DNA from: Ekhidna lutea
GTDB taxonomy: Bacteria; Bacteroidota; Bacteroidia; Cytophagales; Cyclobacteriaceae
DNA length: 64,000 nucleotides
Assembly (NCBI RefSeq): GCF_900188325.1
Contig: NZ_FZPD01000002.1
Location: 1 to 64,000, forward strand
Direction of reading: 5' to 3'
Shown: piece after piece, positions 42,801-49,052 of the stretch
How the letters are laid out: each line of letters opens with the position of its first letter
Numbering within the stretch: position 1 is the first letter of the stretch
Position numbers and translations under genes: made by a program
Notes under the pieces: generated by a model
Seen by the model: only the letters and a program-made list of their open reading frames with translations
What the model was told of the DNA's origin: nothing
Databases searched by the model: none

Positions 42801-45776
42801 TTTACTGTACTTGCGGCTGATACTGTTTTGTTCGCTCAGTTGACCAATACAACCATGCAATTTGATTCATTGTTGTCTGACCTTACAGCTGGGGCTTCTT
42901 ATGAATTTGAAATCCTGATCGTGGATTACGATAATTCCTTCCCGGCTACCGAACCGGCAGAAGGTACTGAGTTTACCGGGTGTGCAAGTGATACATTAAC
43001 GGTAGCCATCAACGTATTTGAGATACCTTCAGCTCCTGTTCAATCAGAATTTGCAGATAATCCAAACATGGTCGGAGATGTAATAACCTATTACATGTGT
43101 GCAGGAGAAGAACTTCCAGATATCAGTATTAACCCTCCGAACGGAGTAAATGAGTATTTGTACGAATGGTCACTGACGCGTGGCGGAAGTCCATTGACGA
43201 TTAGCGATAACCAGGGAGATAGACTTCAGGTTGACGATTACAATAATTCCTTCGGTGTTGATGTGATTAATACTCCGGGAACGTATTCCCTTTATACAGC
43301 AATTAATTCAAACGTAAGGAACGATGCGGATTTTACAGGTTGTACCTCTGATACCACGCAGGTTTCGTTGATTGTCTATCCTGTTCCGGGTACACCAACA
43401 ATAGATGCGCCTACCAATACTTCTGTTGGTACGCCTACTGGCGGGTTTGATTACTCATTCAATTATTGTGTGGGTGCTGGTACGGGACTGCCATCGAATA
43501 CACCTTTTGATGTGACAGTTCCAAGCTCTGCGACAGCCGGAAATGATGAACGCTTGATTTGGTTTACAGCAACGGATGATGGAACTGCCATTGCCAATGC
43601 AAACCCTGTGGCCTTCGGAACAAATGTGACAGCTACAAACCTTGGTATGGCAGGTGCTACCAATGAAACCTTTGAGTTTGCAGTGATCCACAACACAGAT
43701 TTGGTTCCTGGATACGATGAATTTGAAGGCTGCTTTAGTGATACGGTATTTGTTCAGATATTGGTGAGCACAATTCCTGCAACACAGTTTAGAATTGACG
43801 GTATCACTGCAGGTGAAACAACAACATTTAGTTTCTTCGATGTTAATGCTTCTATTATCGCTACTGATGGCGTGGTGTTTGAAATTCGTGACGCATCTAA
43901 TGCACTAGTGGATGGATCAACGCAAAGTGATTTAACACCTGCTGCTTTTTCAATTCCAACTGCCGGTAGATATACAGCTAGTTTGAGTATTACTACTAGT
44001 GCAGGATGTGAAGAAACTGAAACGAGGGAATTCCAGGTTCTGGAGAAGATTACCGTAACCGGACTTTATACTCAGGACTTTGAGTCCTCTGATGGTGGAT
44101 GGTTTGCGGAATTCCAAAGCGACGATGGATTAACAGGCGACCTAAACACTCCGGCCAGACAAAGCAGCTGGGCATGGGGTGCTAAGACCAATGCGAGTGT
44201 ACCTGAAATTGTGAACTTCTCGGGTGGGGCAGATGGAACATCCTCCGGGTGGCATACAAACTTAACAGGTACATATCAAGGAGGAGAAGAGTCTTATGTT
44301 TACTCACCGGCATTTGATATAAGCACCTTAGTGAATCCAGCTTTGTCGATGTATACATTTAGAAGTTTAGACAGCTCTAAGGATGGTGTGGTGATGCAGT
44401 ATTCTACGGATGATGGAGAAACCTGGAAGAATATTGGAGACTATAATCCGGCTAATACAGTACCGTCAACAGGTAACAACTGGTATACAGAAAATGGCAT
44501 ATCGAGTGCACCTGGTGATTTGACTGTCGGCTGGGATGCTGGCTTAAGTACTGATTTCAATACTGGTGATGTAGGGTGGGCAAACCAATTAGCAAATCCT
44601 GATTCTATTGTGTGGAAGGAAAGTGTTCATGCATTGGAGTTTGATGCGACCGATGATTTGACAAATGTTAGGTTCAGATTTGCATTGGGTGCTTCAGGTG
44701 CAATAACTGATGTAAAAGAGGGATTAGGCTTTTCGTTTGATGAGTTGACCCTCTTCCAGCTGGATCGAAATGTACTTGTTGAACAGTTTTCAAGCATGCT
44801 TTCGGCCACAAGTAGATCTGTAAATAATGCCATTCGTCAGTCGACACCAAATGTTCTGGCTATCAATTACTTTACCGGGATATCTAATAGTGGTGCCAGA
44901 TTTGATCAGCTAAACAGAAGAAGCAAAGCAGGTCCTGCTGCACGGTCGTCTTATTATGGAATTGATCGGGTACCAAGCTCTGTATTGGATGGGGACCTTT
45001 ATCCCCAAACTAATAGCCTAAACTGGGATGAAAATGATGTGGAAATTAAGTCGATTCAACCAACTAAGTTCTTGCTACCGCTCGGGACAAACGGTGTGAG
45101 AATCGATAATAATGGAGCTGATGATCAGCGTATAGAAGCTTCTATTTCGTTTGTTGCGCAAAATTCAGAACCGGAAAACTTTGATATCACCTTCCACTTC
45201 GCAGTTGTTGAAAAAGAGGTACTCATTACGGATATTCTTGCCGATGATCCAAATTTCGATACTGGTGTGTATCAGAACGATGATACTCTCAGGAATGTAT
45301 TAAGAGTGATGCTGCCGGATGCTGCCGGCTTTAGTCACAAAGGTGTGGTGAATCCCGGGCAAACGTTCGATTATACCATAGAGTGGAATATCACAGATGT
45401 ATATGCGCCTGATGAACTGAGAGTTATCGCTTTTGTGCAAAACAGAAAAACAAAGCAGATTTTACAAGCCGGATGGGGTGAAGTAAATGGCAAGACACAA
45501 CTTGCCCTTGGTTTAGATGAGCAATTGGATGATATGGATATATATCCAAACCCGGCTGATCAGGTGGTCACCTTAGATTTTGCAGATCCAATTGTGGAGG
45601 AAACCGAGTGGGTGATCTTTGATCAGGCTGGCCGAGAGGTGCTGAAAGGGCAAATAACGAAAGGCACGCGAACATTGACCATTGAAACCAAAGATGTTCC
45701 TTCAGGACTATACTTCATCTACCTTTATGCGGAGGAGCGTAAGCGACAGTCCAGACGAGTTCTGATCCTTCATTAA
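27888..45776 (+). CDS. 5962-residue T9SS type A repeat adhesin
   Basis: A single frame of 17,889 bases. A signal peptide (MRRLFLYLFIATISFLSYSQ) is followed by bacterial Ig/cadherin-like repeats. Residues about 140-1430 hold eight units of a 'DGAAPQITDFEY..DNDADGQIDQ' type, with LDAASVLSANDL inside, and three units with LTFSENIDDGNSG. Residues about 1430-2870 are more diverged 'EIDITFSE' units plus one unique Cys-containing domain (about 1660-1870). Residues 2876-4223 are four 337-residue supermodules, each of three Ig-like domains opening [IV]DNTxPT. Then come PKD/Ig-like domains with Cys (about 4690-5390), a jelly-roll segment (about 5395-5620) and an Omp28-like domain (about 5625-5870). The final 80 residues are a type A sorting domain (DIYPNPADQVVTLDF; VPSGLYFIYLY). 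Known relatives are exported by T9SS and anchored at the surface. The numerous acidic loops suggest calcium-stiffened fibres (inference). It ends at a strong terminator. Confidence 0.93.
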   Translation: MRRLFLYLFIATISFLSYSQPVISNADWFDQNSDGQIDQVVLTFDVNVDITDATAAAGSFDVILINGGAITFDDNDYSNANQPTLTLNFTGNQLNTTSISGLTVTYQPGASSIVNAGGATEVLTGEVGANGGTYSDSAAPQIVDFRYEDNDSDAQIDQFVVSFSEALDAASVLSANDLLFTNDGDFDGALFGTNNSNLLGAGGETNVTVVLGTASTVTDTEENSGAIAVNTQNTFSLTDGTNTNATLGAQGQATFSDGAAPQILDFEYEDNDADGQIDQFVITFSEILDAASTLSANDLTLTNVGDFTSAAFGADATDLVTAAAANVTVPLGTESTIGDTEENSGTIAISSQNAFSITDGTNINNTLGAQSLASFSDGAAPQITDFEYGDNDADGRIDQFIVSFSEALDAASVLSANDLSFSNDGDFDGALFGPDATDLVVAAVSNVTVVLGTESTVVDTEENSAAIAVNTLNGFSLTDGTNVNATLGAQSQATFSDGAAPQITDFQYLDNDLDGQIDRFVVSFSEALDAASVLSADDLLFTNDGDFDGALFGTNTTNLLGSGGETNVTVVLGTASTVADTEENSGTIAINTQNAFSLTDGTNTNATLGAQGQATFSDGAGPVIISAVTSDNNLNGQIDRMTLTFSENIDDGNSGIFDNTTVDVAGYVGEAKVSGDDDNAEVIISFTESGSGDTGATPNVTLLFGQVEDASTISIGSSQVFSGTTDGAAPQITDFEYQDNDNDGMIDQLALSFSETLDAASVLSANDLIFTNDGDFDGALFGADATDLVTGAISSVTVVLGTASTVVDTEENSAAIAVNTQNAFSLTDGTNINNTLGAQGQATFTDGAGPVILSAVTSDNDLDGQIDRITLTFSENIDDGNSGVFDNTTVNVAGYAGETKVSGDDDNAEVIISFTESGSGDTGATPSITLQAGQVEDGLTNSIAGSQVFAGTTDGAAPRITNFEYEDNDADGRIDQFIVSFSETLDAASVLSANDLSFSNDGDFDGALFGPDATDLVVAAVSNVTVVLGTASTVVDTEENSAAIAVNTLNGFSLTDGTNVNATLGAQSQATFSDGAAPQITDFQYLDNDLDGQIDRFVVSFSEALDAASVLSADDLLFTNDGDFDGALFGTNTTNLLGSGGETNVTVVLGTASTVADTEENSGTIAINTQNAFSLTDGTNTNATLGAQGQATFSDGAGPVIISAVTSDNNLNGQIDRMTLTFSENIDDGNSGIFDNTTVDVAGYVGEAKVSGDDDNAEVIISFTESGSGDTGATPNVTLLFGQVEDASTISIGSSQVFSGTTDGAAPQITDFEYQDNDNDGMIDQLALSFSETLDAASVLSANDLIFTNDGDFDGALFGADATDLVTGAISSVTVVLGTASTVVDTEENSAAIAVNTQNAFSLTDGTNINNTLGAQGQATFTDGAAPIVADLEIFDTTVDGFIDRIDITFSENIDTDDGAAPATADLGTLTLPDGETVSNAISIPVISDPAGGTNIVSVTGIADQLAENTGIGSLDIDGLTGRWEDATGNAIIAAGDDFETLTDGANPALVSSFPADNSASFPPASNITLTFSEDVVFGSGNIDLNNITTPASSVSYDVTSAPELSLATNTVTIDPASDLTLTNEYAIQIAATAIDDGTGNSYPGILNNDDLDFIANNTAPVECPYDYQTNYNESGSGSNNGHLASSQCNTDPASISSLIDTQTEAVNVFHYHLQNGDNTRENVTSVTIRRGAGDDVDWSVALGGAILIDENGQSQAGVISADNIAFTSIPHGNGALGDLPGNDDGDDGTYLGKEYALRIWFNTNLGAEAIDIDGKDLEFELSTDDLTNVDRVSFGGNYTTSSTPITTSVTVNVVATEYVFDVQPSDVSATAVMSPPVTLEAIDENGNRDLDYDNVADAVQITSTGSLSPIYATPSVANASDWVNGIGTVSEIVHNAPASGRELNTTGGALTDAPTSTTFEITADVAPPVFLNAYYYDTDGDGDIDEIAVEMGEEIDETTAVAGEFTLGSGSVDDAIFSGPANNPLDATDTDEYFTLQVTVPGTQVTTLGYTQGTLADVSGNLANSNASITTVDVADPVFVAAHFFDAETVNGVIDEVVIEMSEPIEDGTIVPGDFSIDGATPTLDASISNSLDPDVTDDKYFTFTVSLVGTTTFPTSYTAGSLTDVGSNNAASDGSITESDMASPVIINSLSLDTDGNGNTDAIELEFSESVKDITFSLSISDWAVSSDNFVSGLQDDVITGFSSEVTDLAAVDVFDDQYVRLEWNPTNTSGTGAYHLEYTNGGDDITDNSSNLNAIVNLSNQAITDGALPVFLSASTIDDGNGYLDGILVRFSDVIDVAGTLDEDPTGGFDDFSIAGGYTITAVTPVAGAGNDDDEIILTVTEMGSYDTDATPGVTVNGGELDDTDANTIPGATLTAIDNADPVFVSATTADSDSDGQIDEINILFSEDVDAGTIDEISAGGFDDFSVVGYTISAVTPLAGTGVDDNEIVLTITQSGSNDTGATPDVTVNASQVDDLVANTAATATLTSIDGAPILITDATWNDANTVDGNIDQVVLTFSEAVDITDALFAADGFDGIEINGGANVIDLGDYSGDGVTTLTLDFDGSPITGTGISGQTVAYVAAGTNDIIEDGISANEMADATAPINNTDNATPIANTISISSDNATSNTHAVTGNTVTLAFTVDDDFGTDPTVTFKSGGANINNAITVDNSSAPNYEATFDVNSLDTDGLVTFTIDFTDDGGNAGTTVTAVSDATSVTIDKVAPTLVITRNAVTNGSISGTNDNAVSFDLAFSEVIDVANFNESDITLNLGGATADPLAGGDLVDDGDNQNFTLNVSNVGGDGTIDITVSGTGTQDLAGNTLAGDETSESFTIDNTAPTATITRNAVSNGSFTGTNDASVSFDIAFSTPIDNSTFVLGDVTINNPGGVTLGAASLTPDGDDQNYTFTIPVTAGDGDLSISMAAGSVNDAATNGLGSAAASGTITIDNTAPTASNVTITSDNGTNNNQAVTGNTVTLSFTVDDDLTGNPSATFRSGGAVINNSVSIGGSNPNYNASFVVDAADEDGNVTFTLDFTDDAGNSATQVTSVSGTGAGSSVNVDNTIPTLTITRNTPGAGTVNGTNSASVSFDLAFSEVMDAGFDFNDISLDVSGVTADPLAVGNLVDDGGGDYTLTVNNVAGDGTLGITVSGAGSPDPAGNTLASDVTSAVFTIDNTAPTATITRNAVSNGSFTGTNDASVSFDIAFSTPIDNSTFVLGDVTINNPGGVTLGAASLTPDGDDQNYTFTIPVTAGDGDLSISMAAGSVNDAATNGLGSAAASGTITIDNTAPTASNVTISSNNGTNINQAVTGNTVTLSFTVDDDLTGNPSATFRSGGAVINNSVSIGGSNPNYNASFVVDAADEDGNVTFTLDFTDDAGNSATQVTSVSGTGAGSSVNVDNTIPTLTITRNTPGAGTVNGTNSTSVSFDLAFSEVMDAGFDFNDISLDVSGVTADPLAAGNLVDDGGGDYTLTVNNVAGDGTLGITVSGAGSPDPAGNTLASDVTSAVFTIDNTAPTATITRNAVSSGSFAGTTDASISFDISFSTPIDNSTFVLGDVTINNPGGVTLGAASLTPDGDDQNYTFTIPVTAGDGDLSISLAAGSVEDDATNGLGSAATSGIISIDNTAPTASNVTLSSNNGTNADQANTGNTVSLSFTVDDDLTGNPTVAFRSGGVAVAGTVTISGVNPTYTASYVVDAGDRDGNVTFTLDFIDDAGNAATQVTAVSGTGAGTSVNVDNTNPTLTITRNAPGAGTVDGTNSNSVSFDLAFSEVMDAGFDFNDISLDFSGVTADPLAAGNLVDDGGGDYTLTVNNIVGDGTLGITVSGAGSPDLAGNTLVSDVTSDVFTIDNTAPTATITRNAVSSGSFTGTNDASVSFDISFSTTIDNSTFVVGDVTINNPGGVTLGAASLTPDGDDQNYTFTIPVTGGDGDLSISMAVGSIADDATNGLGSAASSGTITIDNTAPTASNVTLSSNNGTNTDQANTGNTVSLSFTVDDDLTGNPTVAFRSGGVSVAGGVTITGANPNYTASYVVDAGDKDGNVTFTLNFTDDAGNAATQVTAVSGTGAGTSVNVDNTIPTLTITRNAPAAGTVDGTNSNSVSFDLAFSEVMDAGFDFSDISLNLSGVTADVLAAGDLVDDGGGDYTLTVSNIIGDGTLGITVSGAGSPDPAGNTLASDVTSSVFTIDNTAPTLQSATANSSTSITITLDDNVQILSNTPGDFIVTDAQGTTFTVTGVSDGTAGDASLNLTVNDFSGSVGDLTVTYASSTSNYADLSTNQLADDATGLLIERNLNVAPSLTENSTGLTEDTASDVAMYRSNTTGVETSTPVDITPNIAGTSTITVYSDAGLSTMVYQETNVTGSVSPTLADFFPSIDFSDGNADHGIYTFYITETATNSADSEGPSAKYSIALLDAVSLSPDANAFSEDNNTGTTLTVNNHPSDQTLRFTGNGLTDVNYGSTTSSLRFVPSSAGSTNSPHDIRLEFENADGETANFIAQTIVVNSANNVLSSGQTTSFCRVDGIEVINVNSNPSGIDTGEDTDTSQQDFYDVEAYYIKNGSRYTGITGSTTGIAGAGNISRIILPYDRNGDDVDDRDDGTLGITAGDPTFAANGIWKIDPSALTDDLFTPSTERADIDTIRLIYYVVDEVNTTVFQQISQVDIYIYPDPVVEITSSNDVVCEDEDPFALTATLNGVSVTVDSYEISLGASSATITGNLFDPANPLGMATAPDDPSGDYEIIYTSDLSDGGNGCTDMDTINIEVLAKPGIKELDTDISGRGEFDAINNIYTIEYCEGETFDDLSITLDGNDEIRWYTNSFLTTELDIVDGNADGSLVTATDFFGISEVQGGEDEDFYYVLVDNLDKGGVCQSDVIQVRFIGHSTPDTPEADLTSSTAGGSINATSVEYNYCVNTGASATIEDIILNPLPATGEAYFTVLAADTVLFAQLTNTTMQFDSLLSDLTAGASYEFEILIVDYDNSFPATEPAEGTEFTGCASDTLTVAINVFEIPSAPVQSEFADNPNMVGDVITYYMCAGEELPDISINPPNGVNEYLYEWSLTRGGSPLTISDNQGDRLQVDDYNNSFGVDVINTPGTYSLYTAINSNVRNDADFTGCTSDTTQVSLIVYPVPGTPTIDAPTNTSVGTPTGGFDYSFNYCVGAGTGLPSNTPFDVTVPSSATAGNDERLIWFTATDDGTAIANANPVAFGTNVTATNLGMAGATNETFEFAVIHNTDLVPGYDEFEGCFSDTVFVQILVSTIPATQFRIDGITAGETTTFSFFDVNASIIATDGVVFEIRDASNALVDGSTQSDLTPAAFSIPTAGRYTASLSITTSAGCEETETREFQVLEKITVTGLYTQDFESSDGGWFAEFQSDDGLTGDLNTPARQSSWAWGAKTNASVPEIVNFSGGADGTSSGWHTNLTGTYQGGEESYVYSPAFDISTLVNPALSMYTFRSLDSSKDGVVMQYSTDDGETWKNIGDYNPANTVPSTGNNWYTENGISSAPGDLTVGWDAGLSTDFNTGDVGWANQLANPDSIVWKESVHALEFDATDDLTNVRFRFALGASGAITDVKEGLGFSFDELTLFQLDRNVLVEQFSSMLSATSRSVNNAIRQSTPNVLAINYFTGISNSGARFDQLNRRSKAGPAARSSYYGIDRVPSSVLDGDLYPQTNSLNWDENDVEIKSIQPTKFLLPLGTNGVRIDNNGADDQRIEASISFVAQNSEPENFDITFHFAVVEKEVLITDILADDPNFDTGVYQNDDTLRNVLRVMLPDAAGFSHKGVVNPGQTFDYTIEWNITDVYAPDELRVIAFVQNRKTKQILQAGWGEVNGKTQLALGLDEQLDDMDIYPNPADQVVTLDFADPIVEETEWVIFDQAGREVLKGQITKGTRTLTIETKDVPSGLYFIYLYAEERKRQSRRVLILH
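29041..30438 (+). repeat. Near-identical 1.4-kb direct repeat, copy 1
   Basis: This block inside the giant adhesin gene recurs 1731 bases downstream with only scattered single-base changes (for example ACTGAGTCT versus ACTGCGTCT near 29247/30978). It encodes two A-type units, one B-type unit and a third A-type unit. Synonymous positions are also conserved, so the duplication is recent or kept alike by gene conversion. Confidence 0.9.
30772..32169 (+). repeat. Near-identical 1.4-kb direct repeat, copy 2
   Basis: Second copy of the block at 29041-30438, offset by exactly 1731 bases. The two copies are separated by about 330 bases that encode one diverged B-type unit (LTFSENIDDGNSGVFDN). Past 32169 the reading moves into unrelated Ig-like sequence, which marks the edge of the duplicated block. 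Confidence 0.9.
36513..40556 (+). repeat. Four tandem 1011-base supermodules
   Basis: Units start at 36513, 37524, 38535 and 39546, each exactly 1011 bases (337 codons), and the next [IV]DNTAPT start follows at 40557. Every unit contains three domains: one with VSFDIAFSTPIDNSTF (or a close variant), one with LSFTVDDDLTGNP, and one with VSFDLAFSEVMDAGFDF. Units 1 and 2 are nearly identical at DNA level over long stretches, while units 3 and 4 are progressively more different. This fits stepwise duplication with no length drift. Confidence 0.92.
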
Positions 45777-45791
45777 TTATAAACCAGCAAT

Positions 45792-45826
45792 AAAAAGCCC
45801 CTGTTGATTTCCAGCAGGGGCTTTTT
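45792..45826. terminator. Bidirectional intrinsic terminator
   Basis: A 12-base stem, AAAAAGCCCCTG (45792-45803) pairing with CAGGGGCTTTTT (45815-45826), has an 11-base loop and a T-run on each strand. It lies 16 bases after the stop of the giant adhesin gene and also downstream of convergent leuS, so it can serve both. Confidence 0.9.
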
Positions 45827-45830
45827 TAAT

Positions 45831-45857
45831 CCTATCAGGATTTTAAATCCTGATAGG
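45831..45857. repeat. Perfect 27-base intergenic palindrome
   Basis: Arms CCTATCAGGATTT and AAATCCTGATAGG flank a single T. With almost no loop it resembles a cruciform or a dispersed palindromic element rather than a terminator. Confidence 0.7.
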
Positions 45858-45877
45858 GTTGCTTTCTATTATTGATA

Positions 45878-45912
45878 TAGTCGTCCAACCACTTGGGGTG
45901 GTGGGACGACTA
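45878..45912. repeat. Imperfect hairpin next to the leuS stop
   Basis: TAGTCGTCC (45878-45886) pairs with GGACGACTA (45904-45912), with an inner ACCAC/GTGGT stem and one mismatch. It begins one base after the leuS stop codon. No U-run follows, so if it acts on leuS mRNA it more likely stabilises the 3' end. Confidence 0.6.
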
Positions 45913-45913
45913 G

Positions 45914-48829
45914 CTACACCACAATATTCACGATCTTTTTAGGAACAACAATCACCTTACGAGGGTCTTTCCCGTCCATCCATTTTTGAATCGTTTCATT
46001 GGCTAGCGCTCCGGCTTCTACATCTTCTTTACTCGCATCAGCAGGGAAGCTGATTTTCGCTCGCATTTTTCCATTAACAGAAACAGGGTATTCGATGGAA
46101 TCCTCAACCAGATATTTCTCCTCGAACACTGGATATGCCGCATCAACAACAGAGGTTTCATAGCCAAGTAAGTGCCACAGCTCTTCGGCAATGTGCGGAG
46201 CAAAAGGAGATAGGATGATTGTCAACGGCTCCAGAATTGCTCGTTTGTTACACTTTTGAGCTGATAATTCATTCACAGCAATCATAAATGTGCTGACTGA
46301 GGTATTTAAAGAAAGCCGCTCAGCATCTTCAGATACCTTTTTGATGGTACTATGAAGCACTTTCAATTCATCTTTCGTTGGAGCATCCTCAGAAACAGCA
46401 AACTGATCTGCGTTGTGAAATAGCGACCAGAACTTTCTCAAAAACTTATAGACACCCTCGATACCATTGGTATTCCAGGGTTTGCTCTGCTCGATAGGGC
46501 CGAGGAACATTTCATACATTCTGAGTGTATCTGCACCGTATTTTTCAACCAAGTCATCAGGGTTGACTACATTGAATTTGGATTTGGACATTTTTTCTAC
46601 TTCCCAACCGCAATGGTATTTTCCATCTTCAAGGATGAATTCAGCATCTGAAGTATCCGGGCGTGATTGTTTGAATGCTTCAATATCAAGGATGTCATCT
46701 TTTACAATATTGACGTCCACATGTAAGGGAATGCTTTTAAAAGTATAGTCATAACTATAGGATACTCCTTCTTGACTATCCTTGATTACTTTATCAATAA
46801 CTCTTTGAATTTTCAGATGTTCTTTTTCAGTCAGTATTCCTTTTTCTGCTTTTTGATGATATCCCGCTGATATAAAAATTGGTTTTACAAATTCTGATAT
46901 CTTTTTAGATTCTTCACTCGTTAGGCTAACATTAAGTCTATAAACAAAATTTGATCGTCCCTGGATCATCCCTTGATTCACCAGTTTCTTTGCATACTCA
47001 TCTACTTCTATGATGCCCATGTCGTTGAGAAACTTTACCCAAAAGCGGGAGTATAATAAGTGACCTGTAGCGTGCTCGCTTCCGCCAAGATAGAAGTCCA
47101 CCTCTTTCCAGTAGTTCATGGCTTCTTTACTGCAAAACTCCTTTTCATTGTCAGGATCCATATAGCGGAAGAAGTACCAGCTGCTGCCGGCCCATCCGGG
47201 CATGGTTGAAAGTTCATACGGATGACCTTTATAGTTCCAGTCGTCAGCCCGGCCTAATGGTGGATCACCGTCTTCTGTAGGGAGATACTCATTGATCTTG
47301 GGCAGATTAAGTGGCAGTTCCTCATCCGGGACAAGCTTTGGAATTCCGTCTTCATAATAGACAGGGATGGGCTCGCCCCAGTACCGCTGACGACCGAAAA
47401 TGGCATCTCTGAGTTTATAATTCACTTTCCTTACCCCAATTCCCCGCTTTTCCACTTCTTCAATGCCTTTTTCCATTGCCTCTTCAGGCGAAAGACCATC
47501 TAGAAAATCGGAGTTGATGATCTTTCCTTCTTTGGTTGGGTCCGCTTCTGTCTCTGTTAGCTTTTGAGCATCATTGATGATCGGGATTGGAAGGTTAAAC
47601 TTCTTAGCAAAATCAAAATCCCGCTGATCACCGCTCGGAACGGCCATTACTGCACCGGTACCATAGCCAGCTAATACATAGTCAGCTACATAGACTGGAA
47701 TTTTCTCATTCGTGAATGGATGAATAGCATAACTTCCTGTGAATGAACCAGTCACATTCTTAGCGTCACTCATTCGTTCACGTTCCGATCTGTTCTTTGC
47801 AGCTGTCACATAGGCATCTACATCAGCTTTCTGCTCCTGAGTTGTAAGCTCGGCTACCAGCTCACTTTCAGGGGCGACCACCATAAAGCTCACCCCAAAA
47901 ATGGTGTCAATCCGCGTGGTGAATACCCTGATTTTACTATCAGAATCTGCAACCGGAAAGTCAATCTCTGCACCATATGACTTACCGATCCAGTTCCGTT
48001 GCATCTCTTTTATAGGCTCTGGCCAGTCAATCTTATCCAACCCTGACAGTAGCCGGTCAGCATATGCAGTGATGCGCATACTCCATTGAGGCATTTTCTT
48101 CTTTACCACCGGGTGGCCTCCACGTTCAGAGAATCCATCCTTTACCTCATCATTGGAAAGCACGGTACCAAGTGCCGGGCACCAGTTTACAGTGGTTTCA
48201 GCCTGGTAGGTCAATCTATACTTCAGCAAGAAAAGCTGCTTTTCTTTTTCAGAATAGCTATTCCAATCGTCTGCGGATATTATTGGAGTATCTGCATCAC
48301 AAGCTGCATTAATGCTTGCATTGCCATTTTTTTCAAGTTGAGCAATCAAAGTATCAATATGCTCAGCCTTGTCTGTTTCATTATTGTACCAACTATTATA
48401 GATGAGCTTAAATATCCATTGCGTCCATTTGTAGAAGGAGGGATCGCTGGTTCTGACCTCCCTTGACCAATCATATGAGAAACCAAGTGCTTTAAGCTGC
48501 TCCTTGTATCGTGTGATGTTTTCTTCTGTTGTGATGGCGGGATGTTGCCCCGTTTGAATTGCATATTGCTCTGCCGGCAAACCAAAACTATCGAACCCCA
48601 TGGGGTGTAGGACATTAAACCCATTCAGACGTTTATACCTGGCTACAATGTCTGATGCGATGTATCCCAGGGGATGGCCTACATGCAGTCCAGCTCCCGA
48701 AGGGTATGGAAACATATCCATGATATAGTACTTCGGCTTGTCTGATAAGTTGGACACCTCATATACTTTTTCGTCCTTCCAGTACTTCTGCCATTTTTTC
48801 TCAATATCCTGGAAATTGTATTCAGCCAT
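45914..48829 (-). CDS. leuS: Leucyl-tRNA synthetase
   Basis: A 971-residue class I aminoacyl-tRNA synthetase that charges tRNA-Leu with leucine in the cytoplasm. The HIGH-type motif HVGH is at residues 49-52 (within [13 protein letters not shown]) and KMSKS is at 746-750. The editing domain (CP1) lies between, with family residues such as [12 protein letters not shown] and [20 protein letters not shown]. The leucine-specific region and anticodon-binding domain follow. The length slightly exceeds the usual Bacteroidota size because of a Lys/Glu-rich stretch at about residues 633-695, ahead of KMSKS. The start ATG 48829 is supported by an exact -7 element 22 bases upstream. It is convergent with the giant adhesin and divergent from a barrel gene. 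Confidence 0.97.
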   Translation of the reverse strand: MAEYNFQDIEKKWQKYWKDEKVYEVSNLSDKPKYYIMDMFPYPSGAGLHVGHPLGYIASDIVARYKRLNGFNVLHPMGFDSFGLPAEQYAIQTGQHPAITTEENITRYKEQLKALGFSYDWSREVRTSDPSFYKWTQWIFKLIYNSWYNNETDKAEHIDTLIAQLEKNGNASINAACDADTPIISADDWNSYSEKEKQLFLLKYRLTYQAETTVNWCPALGTVLSNDEVKDGFSERGGHPVVKKKMPQWSMRITAYADRLLSGLDKIDWPEPIKEMQRNWIGKSYGAEIDFPVADSDSKIRVFTTRIDTIFGVSFMVVAPESELVAELTTQEQKADVDAYVTAAKNRSERERMSDAKNVTGSFTGSYAIHPFTNEKIPVYVADYVLAGYGTGAVMAVPSGDQRDFDFAKKFNLPIPIINDAQKLTETEADPTKEGKIINSDFLDGLSPEEAMEKGIEEVEKRGIGVRKVNYKLRDAIFGRQRYWGEPIPVYYEDGIPKLVPDEELPLNLPKINEYLPTEDGDPPLGRADDWNYKGHPYELSTMPGWAGSSWYFFRYMDPDNEKEFCSKEAMNYWKEVDFYLGGSEHATGHLLYSRFWVKFLNDMGIIEVDEYAKKLVNQGMIQGRSNFVYRLNVSLTSEESKKISEFVKPIFISAGYHQKAEKGILTEKEHLKIQRVIDKVIKDSQEGVSYSYDYTFKSIPLHVDVNIVKDDILDIEAFKQSRPDTSDAEFILEDGKYHCGWEVEKMSKSKFNVVNPDDLVEKYGADTLRMYEMFLGPIEQSKPWNTNGIEGVYKFLRKFWSLFHNADQFAVSEDAPTKDELKVLHSTIKKVSEDAERLSLNTSVSTFMIAVNELSAQKCNKRAILEPLTIILSPFAPHIAEELWHLLGYETSVVDAAYPVFEEKYLVEDSIEYPVSVNGKMRAKISFPADASKEDVEAGALANETIQKWMDGKDPRKVIVVPKKIVNIVV

Positions 48830-48851
48830 CTATCTAATTTTTTTAAGCTCG

Positions 48852-48859
48852 CAAAGGTA
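48852..48859 (-). promoter_or_regulatory. Bacteroidota-type -7 element of leuS
   Basis: On the minus strand this reads TACCTTTG, an exact match to the TAnnTTTG -7 consensus, 22 bases before the leuS ATG. A convincing -33 TTTG partner is not visible. Further upstream an inverted repeat (ATATTC at 48887-48892 and GAATAT at 48899-48904, flanked by GCAT/ATGC) could be an operator. Confidence 0.55.
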
Positions 48860-49052
48860 AAAGATGAAAAGAAGAAATGAGCATAAATATTCTAGGCCGA
48901 ATATATGCCTTGTAGTGCGTGGGACTATATTTATGCGAATTCCATGTGTCCTTTTAAAAATTAACTATACACACATGAAATAGGTTTACAAATCAAGGAA
49001 ACCATTGGTTATTTGTGCTGTCTTTACCTCAAAACACACTCAATATAAAAGG

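Noticed and set aside
48086-48466. Plus-strand open frame of 126 codons inside leuS
   Set aside because: Fully contained opposite a well-supported synthetase gene, with no recognisable motif.
49005-49052. Longer TTG-started form of the barrel protein
   Set aside because: The ATG at 49053 begins a typical signal peptide; the upstream extension is not signal-like.
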